A stretch of DNA of 36,239 nt. Source: Erysipelotrichaceae bacterium. Its GTDB lineage: Bacteria; Bacillota_I; Bacilli_A; Erysipelotrichales; Erysipelotrichaceae. Each line of letters opens with the position of its first letter. Positions within the stretch are counted from its first letter, which is position 1. The position numbers and the translations under genes were made by a program. Below, in pieces: positions 31,492-36,239 of this stretch. The notes below the pieces were generated by a model. The model was given only the letters and a program-made list of their open reading frames with translations, searched no databases and was not told the origin of the DNA. Location of the stretch: contig JAUMYM010000004.1 of the NCBI GenBank assembly GCA_030528645.1, positions 90,751 to 126,989 on the forward strand, written 5' to 3'.

Positions 31492-32608
31492 TATTTATTT
31501 TGATCATGCTAGTACAACACAAGTACATGATGAGGTTTTAAAAACCTATAAAAAATTATTAGATGAACATTTTGCTAATAGTGAGGCTTTGTATTCTCTT
31601 GGTAGCCAATTAGCAAATCTACAAGAACAATCTCGTCAATTTATTGCTAAGGCTTTCAGTGTGAAAAAAGAAGAAGTTATTTTTACTGGTGGAGCCAGTG
31701 AAGCGAATAATATTGCGATTAAAGGCGTATGTTTTGCTCATCAAAATCGTAAACACTTGATCACGACGTACATAGAACATTCAAGTGTTTTTAATGCGTT
31801 TAAACAACTAGAAACGATGTTTGGCTTTCAAGTAGATTACCTACATTTAAAAGATGGAGTTTTGGATATTGAAGAATTAAAAAGATATCTTAGAAAAGAT
31901 ACCTTATTAGTTTCTGTGATGTATGTTAATAATGAGTTAGGAACTTTACAGGATATTAAGCAGATAAAAGATTATGTCAAAAAACATTCCAATGCTTATA
32001 TCCATGTTGACTGTGTCCAAGCATTAGGTAAATTGCCAATTGACTTAAAAGATATTGATTTGGCAACGTTTAGTGCCCATAAGATTAATGGATTAAAGGG
32101 TAGTGGGTTGTTGGTTAAAAAACAACACGTAAAGCTATTACCTTTAATTAGTGGAGGTCAACAAGAATATGGTATTCATGGTGGAACAAGTAATAGTTTG
32201 GTTAATATTCTTTTTGCCAAAACATTACGTATTGCATTGCAACAACAAGCATCCAATCAAATACACATACAACGACTTTCGAATTATTTATTACATCAGT
32301 TAGAAACGTTACCTGTAAAGATTAATCGTAGTGCAAACAGTGTGGATTTTATCGTTAGTATTACAACAAGGATTAAAAGTGAAATCATGATAAATGCATT
32401 AAACGAAAAAGGAATTTATGTATCAGGAAGAAGCACATGTTCCAGTAAAGATACAAAACCATCTAGAGTACTTCTTGATTTTGGTTTAACGGAAGCAGAA
32501 GCTTTAAAAACGATTCGTATTAGTTTTGGAAAAAGCAATACTATCGAAGAAATAGATATATTTATAAAAAATTTAAAGGAGATTATAGATAAGTATGCAA
32601 CAGATTAA
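31481..32608 (+). CDS. Cysteine desulfurase, NifZ/IscS-like
   Basis: This 375-residue PLP enzyme takes sulfur from cysteine. It begins NIYFDHASTTQVH, has the PLP Lys201 in SAHKINGLKGSG and the sulfur-carrying Cys320 in GRSTCSSKD. The gene overlaps thiI, so it is most likely the NifZ type, which passes sulfur to ThiI for tRNA thiolation. It starts at GTG 31481, ten bases after AAGGAG inside the end of ezrA. Confidence 0.93.
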   Translation: MQNNIYFDHASTTQVHDEVLKTYKKLLDEHFANSEALYSLGSQLANLQEQSRQFIAKAFSVKKEEVIFTGGASEANNIAIKGVCFAHQNRKHLITTYIEHSSVFNAFKQLETMFGFQVDYLHLKDGVLDIEELKRYLRKDTLLVSVMYVNNELGTLQDIKQIKDYVKKHSNAYIHVDCVQALGKLPIDLKDIDLATFSAHKINGLKGSGLLVKKQHVKLLPLISGGQQEYGIHGGTSNSLVNILFAKTLRIALQQQASNQIHIQRLSNYLLHQLETLPVKINRSANSVDFIVSITTRIKSEIMINALNEKGIYVSGRSTCSSKDTKPSRVLLDFGLTEAEALKTIRISFGKSNTIEEIDIFIKNLKEIIDKYATD

Positions 32609-33788
32609 ATATGATCATATTGTTGTTCGTTTTGGTGAGTTATCAACCAAAGGAAAAAATAAAAAGGATTTTGTAAATCGTTTATTGGAAAATATAAGAG
32701 CGACTTTAAAAGATTTAGGTAACTTAAACTATGAAAAAGCGCATGACCGTTTGTATATTTATTTAAATGATACAGATGAAGAAGTGGTGGTTTCACGATT
32801 GCAGAATGTATTTGGCATTAGTTCCTTTTCTTTGGCATTTAAGTTAGAAAAAGATATGGAAGTAATTAAAGCGGAGGCTTTAAATATTGCACAAAAAACA
32901 CAAGCTAATACATTTAAAATTTTTACAAAACGAAGTGATAAAACATTTCACAAAACCAGTGATGAAATTAATCGGGATGTTGCGACTATCATTTTAAGGA
33001 ATACAAACTTAAAAGTAGATGTAAAAAATCCTGAATTAAAAATTTATATCGAAATTAGAGTTCATCATGCTTACATCATGTCGGATATTATTAAAGGAGC
33101 AAATGGTTATCCTGTTGGTGTAGCGGGCAAGGCCATGATGATGCTATCGGGGGGGATTGATTCTCCGGTTGCTGCTTACTTAATGATGAAACGTGGGATA
33201 AAAATAGAATGTATACACTTTGCTTCGAGTCCCTATACAAGTCAACAAGCTTTGGATAAGGTGTTAAAGCTTGCAGAAATAGTCGCTAAATATCAAGGAA
33301 GTATTAAGGTTCATATTGTACCTTTTACCAATTTACAATTGGCTATTTATCAAAATGCACATGAATCTTACTGTATCACGTTAATGCGTAGAATGATGTA
33401 TCGATTGGCGCAAGGGCTTGCTTTGAAAAACAAATGTTTAATTCTTGCCAGTGGTGAAAGCATTGGGCAAGTAGCTTCGCAGACCTTAGAGAGTATAAGT
33501 GTCATCAATGCTGCAATTACAATGCCTATGATAAGGCCACTTGCTACTTTCGATAAAACTGAAATTGTTGATCTTTCTAAAAAGATAGAAACATATGAAA
33601 CAAGTATATTGCCATTTGAAGATTGTTGTACTATTTTTACACCTAAAAACCCGGTTACAAAGCCTAAATTAGATCGTGTAGAATATTTTGAAACAAAATT
33701 TGATTATCCATCTTTAATTGCGGAAGCAATCGCACAAACAGAAACAAGATATATTCATTGTGGAAACAATGAGAATGAATTATTTTAG
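32595..33788 (+). CDS. thiI: ThiI, tRNA 4-thiouridine synthase
   Basis: This 397-residue protein adds sulfur to U8 of tRNA. An N-terminal ferredoxin-like part and THUMP domain (to about 165) precede the PP-loop SGGIDS (185-190). It lacks the C-terminal rhodanese domain of the E. coli enzyme, as in Bacillus, where the adjacent cysteine desulfurase gives sulfur directly. AAGGAGAT lies ten bases before the ATG; overlap with the desulfurase gene is 14 bases. Confidence 0.95.
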   Translation: MQQIKYDHIVVRFGELSTKGKNKKDFVNRLLENIRATLKDLGNLNYEKAHDRLYIYLNDTDEEVVVSRLQNVFGISSFSLAFKLEKDMEVIKAEALNIAQKTQANTFKIFTKRSDKTFHKTSDEINRDVATIILRNTNLKVDVKNPELKIYIEIRVHHAYIMSDIIKGANGYPVGVAGKAMMMLSGGIDSPVAAYLMMKRGIKIECIHFASSPYTSQQALDKVLKLAEIVAKYQGSIKVHIVPFTNLQLAIYQNAHESYCITLMRRMMYRLAQGLALKNKCLILASGESIGQVASQTLESISVINAAITMPMIRPLATFDKTEIVDLSKKIETYETSILPFEDCCTIFTPKNPVTKPKLDRVEYFETKFDYPSLIAEAIAQTETRYIHCGNNENELF

Positions 33789-33796
33789 AGGTGACT

Positions 33797-35041
33797 ATGA
33801 AAAATTATATCAATCGTAGAATACAGTTAATGGAACAACTAAAAGAAAATAGTTTAGCCATTTTCTTCTCTGGCAAAGAAATGATGCGTAGTGAAGATGA
33901 TAGTTATCCATTTTCTATCAATCGCAATTTTTATTATTTAACCGGACTTGATCAAACACATAGTATTTTACTTATTAGTAATGTAAATAAAAAGGTAGTG
34001 ACTACTCTTTTTACCAAACCAAATGACCCACTTATGGCAAAATGGATTGGAAGTCGAAAATCTTTTGAAGAATTAAAAGAAACAACAGGTGTTGATTATG
34101 TGTTAGACGAACAAGTTTTCTATACACATTTTAATGCGATCTATAATCGTAGTCGTGGCTTAAAAAAATTAAATGTCTATTTAGATTTATGGCACTATGT
34201 GGAAGATCAGTGCTATTCACAAGCACATCGTTTTGCTCATCAAATCAAAGATAAATATCCAGCTTTAAAAATTCGAGATGTGTATTCGTTTATTACCAAA
34301 ATGCGTCAAGTAAAAGATGTATACGAAATCAAAGAGTTAAAAAAAGCTATTGCGATTACAAAAAGTGGTATTGAAGCAATGATGAGCTATATCAAACCCG
34401 GTATGCTAGAAATGGAATTAGAAGCACGTTTTAACCTAGAATTAGCCAAACATGGTTGTAACTTAAATGCGTTTAGAACCATTGCTGCAGGTGGGAAAAA
34501 TGCAGCGATTCTGCACTATGTGGATAATAATCAAAAACTTAAAAAGGGAGATTTGTTCTTATGTGATTTAGGAGCAACAAGTAATTACTACTGTGCAGAT
34601 ATTTCACGCGTTTTTCCGGTAAGTGGTAAGTTTACAAAACGTCAAAAAGAAATCTATAATACTGTCTTAAAAGGCATGGAAGTTGTATTTCAGCATGTAA
34701 AGCCGGGTGTAACAACTGGTATGTTAAATGATATACTCATCGAATATTATCAAAAAGAACTGCCAAAAATAGGACTAAAAAAACCGGTGAGTGAGTATTA
34801 TTTTCATGGAGTTAGTCATATGTTAGGCTTGGATACCCATGATGTTACGATTGTTCATAATCAGACAAAACTTGAAAAAGGACATGTGATTACAGTAGAA
34901 CCTGGTCTATATATAGAAGAAGAAAATATTGGTATACGAATTGAAGATGATGTATTAGTAACGGATGATGGATGTGAAATCTTGTCAAAAGATATTATAA
35001 AAACTGTAGAAGAAATTGAAAGGTTTATGAAAGGTGAGTAA
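33797..35041 (+). CDS. pepP: Xaa-Pro aminopeptidase (M24B)
   Basis: This 414-residue metallopeptidase removes an N-terminal residue next to proline. The AMP-N domain spans about 1-160. The pita-bread domain carries all five metal ligands: Asp257 (LCDLGAT), Asp268 (CADISRVFP), His341 (HGVSHMLGLD), Glu368 (VEPGLY) and Glu383 (IEDDVLV). I chose the ATG at 33797 after AGAGGTG; a GTG two codons earlier lies in that site. It follows thiI by eight bases and is probably in the ezrA operon. Confidence 0.93.
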   Translation: MKNYINRRIQLMEQLKENSLAIFFSGKEMMRSEDDSYPFSINRNFYYLTGLDQTHSILLISNVNKKVVTTLFTKPNDPLMAKWIGSRKSFEELKETTGVDYVLDEQVFYTHFNAIYNRSRGLKKLNVYLDLWHYVEDQCYSQAHRFAHQIKDKYPALKIRDVYSFITKMRQVKDVYEIKELKKAIAITKSGIEAMMSYIKPGMLEMELEARFNLELAKHGCNLNAFRTIAAGGKNAAILHYVDNNQKLKKGDLFLCDLGATSNYYCADISRVFPVSGKFTKRQKEIYNTVLKGMEVVFQHVKPGVTTGMLNDILIEYYQKELPKIGLKKPVSEYYFHGVSHMLGLDTHDVTIVHNQTKLEKGHVITVEPGLYIEEENIGIRIEDDVLVTDDGCEILSKDIIKTVEEIERFMKGE

Positions 35042-35052
35042 AACTCACTTTT
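35031..35052 (+). terminator. Terminator over the pepP stop codon
   Basis: AAGGTGAGT (35031-35039) pairs with ACTCACTTT (35043-35051) around a 3-base loop, with one G-T pair, and ends in TTTT. The TAA at 35039-35041 starts in the stem. Confidence 0.7.
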
Positions 35053-35077
35053 CATATTTTGTAATCAGGATTATAAT
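35049..35077 (+). promoter_or_regulatory. Candidate promoter of the permease gene
   Basis: TTTTCA (35049-35054) is 17 bases before a perfect TATAAT (35072-35077), and the -35 overlaps the T-run of the previous terminator. The ATG follows after AAGGAGG. Confidence 0.55.
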
Positions 35078-35095
35078 AAATTTAAGGAGGATGAA

Positions 35096-36239
35096 ATGAA
35101 CTTTATAAATAGAGCATTACGCAATGTTGTGCGTAAAATCAGTAAAAGTATTATCTTAATGCTTACATTCTTTGTGATTGGTAACTTTGTTGTTATTGGT
35201 CTGGGGGTTAGTGATGCATCAAGCAAAGCAAAAGTCTTAACTCGTCAAAAGATGCGTGCTGTTATTAACTATGAAGTTAATTTTATGAAGTGGTTTCAAT
35301 CTGTAAAAGATGATGACTATTCAAATTTTCCTTATATTACAGAAGAAGAAATCGAAGCCATCAAACAAGATTCACGTGTTAAAAGCATTAATGCTATTAC
35401 AACAAATTTAGCTTATGCAGGTAGTTTTGAAAGCATTTCGATCGATAATAAAAAAGAAAAGGAAATGAATGCATCGAGTGAAAGTGAAAATTGTAGTATC
35501 GATGAAGAAGGAAATCGTATATGTGAAAAAAGCAGTAAAGGATATAAAGAAGCCGATTTAAAAGTACAGGCAAACGCATATCCGGATATGATTGAATTTA
35601 TTGATAATATCTATACACTCAAAGAAGGTAATATGTTTACGGCAGATGATATTGCACAAGGAAGACATGTTGCTTTAATTACAGATACCCTAGCACAACA
35701 TAATCAAATTCGTGTTGGTGATACAATTACAATCATGTTTGATAGCAAGGAAAATCTTAGCAATACAGGTTCTTATCTGTATAAAGCCAACATTACAGAG
35801 GAAGATGTAACTTTAGAATTAGAAGTTATTGGTATTTTTGATAATACAAGTGAAATAGGTCCTAATTTACCTAATTTTGATTGGATGTCACGTCATGAAT
35901 CACCGGAGAATATTCTGATTGTTCCTGATAAACCTATAAATGAATTACGATTCAATATGTCAATAAAATTATGGGATTGGATGGTTGAGAATGAACCAAA
36001 TGAATTTACAAGAAATCCAAATAATCGACCAACAAAAGATAGTATTGCGAAAAAAGCAAGTATCACTATTTTATTGCATGATCCAATGTTAGTGGATGAA
36101 TTTGTAGAGGAATATAAAAATAATTTACCTGAAGATAGTTTTATACAATTAGATGCCAATAATGAAACCTTTCAAAAATTAGCGAAACCATTAGATACAT
36201 TAAGTCTATATGCAAGTTTTATCGTATGGTTAGTCGTAG
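35096..36239 (+). CDS. ABC-type permease, MacB/FtsX-like, 3' end missing
   Basis: The reading frame stays open from the ATG at 35096, five bases after AAGGAGG, to the window edge, giving 381 residues. It starts MNFINRALRNVVRKISKSI, then a membrane helix (about 19-41), then an extracytoplasmic part of over 300 residues. Features such as VALITDTLAQHNQIRVGDTITI and ELEVIGIF are typical of the MacB periplasmic-core fold, and the edge reaches the second helix (SLYASFIVWLVV). Such permeases pair with an ATPase; it is not in view. Substrate unknown. An insertion near residues 115-155, rich in Glu, Lys and Ser with two Cys residues, is unusual. Confidence 0.82.
   Translation, partial: MNFINRALRNVVRKISKSIILMLTFFVIGNFVVIGLGVSDASSKAKVLTRQKMRAVINYEVNFMKWFQSVKDDDYSNFPYITEEEIEAIKQDSRVKSINAITTNLAYAGSFESISIDNKKEKEMNASSESENCSIDEEGNRICEKSSKGYKEADLKVQANAYPDMIEFIDNIYTLKEGNMFTADDIAQGRHVALITDTLAQHNQIRVGDTITIMFDSKENLSNTGSYLYKANITEEDVTLELEVIGIFDNTSEIGPNLPNFDWMSRHESPENILIVPDKPINELRFNMSIKLWDWMVENEPNEFTRNPNNRPTKDSIAKKASITILLHDPMLVDEFVEEYKNNLPEDSFIQLDANNETFQKLAKPLDTLSLYASFIVWLVV

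Noticed and set aside
35397-36159. Minus-strand open frames in the permease region
   Set aside because: They are opposite an open frame with a strong ribosome binding site and recognisable permease features that runs to the window edge.

Overview
The window is an AT-rich chromosomal segment of a Bacillota bacterium. EzrA, DnaD, RqcH, PlsY next to ParE/ParC, a YqeG-YqeH-YhbY-YqeK-YqeM cluster and strong AGGAGG ribosome binding sites all point to that phylum. TGA is used as an ordinary stop. The gene content and a Tad pilus locus without an outer-membrane secretin fit an Erysipelotrichia-like lineage, but this placement is an inference. I see no tRNA, rRNA, CRISPR array, transposase or phage gene.

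Layout. (1) 1-9352: a Tad/Flp-type pilus locus. It holds two near-identical Flp pilins (the first cut by the window edge), a structured 246-base spacer, three TadE/TadG-like minor pilin candidates, then CpaB/RcpC, TadZ/CpaE, TadA/CpaF, TadB and TadC. It ends with a DUF192 protein, a long coiled-coil protein with a DivIVA-like N-terminal motif, and a small DUF1905 protein. (2) 9383-10755, minus strand: plsY and an esterase. (3) 10856-15296: parE and parC (topoisomerase IV). (4) 15308-15946, minus strand: a prepilin peptidase that could process the pilins of region 1. (5) 15998-19752: yqeG-yqeH-yhbY-yqeK-yqeM-like-mtnN, a tightly overlapped housekeeping operon that lacks the nadD and rsfS genes often found in it. 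(6) 19825-20376, minus strand: a membrane-anchored protein with a thioredoxin-like pattern but no CxxC. (7) 20456-26505: a likely single operon of a YpmB-like protein, dnaD, nth, a HAD phosphatase, a large anchored glucosaminidase, an 87-residue ParB-like protein and an RluB-type pseudouridine synthase. (8) 26509-28152, minus strand: rqcH, divergent from gmk (28243-28806). (9) 28877-29479, minus strand: rpsD, behind a structured leader with its own promoter. (10) 29761-35041: ezrA, a NifZ-type cysteine desulfurase, thiI and an Xaa-Pro aminopeptidase. (11) From 35096: a permease of the MacB/FtsX type that runs off the window.

How the parts fit. In the pilus locus, pilins would be matured by an A24-type peptidase, extruded by the TadA motor on the TadB/TadC platform, and possibly placed in the cell by TadZ and the DivIVA-like coiled-coil protein. 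The remaining operons cover replication and segregation, DNA repair, ribosome biogenesis and quality control, cell division, tRNA thiolation and wall turnover. Several genes end inside hairpins that look like intrinsic terminators. The most interesting points are the possible positioning module at the end of the tad locus, the structured spacer after the pilins, the rpsD leader and the orphan ParB-like protein. No gap without a gene exceeds 300 bases.
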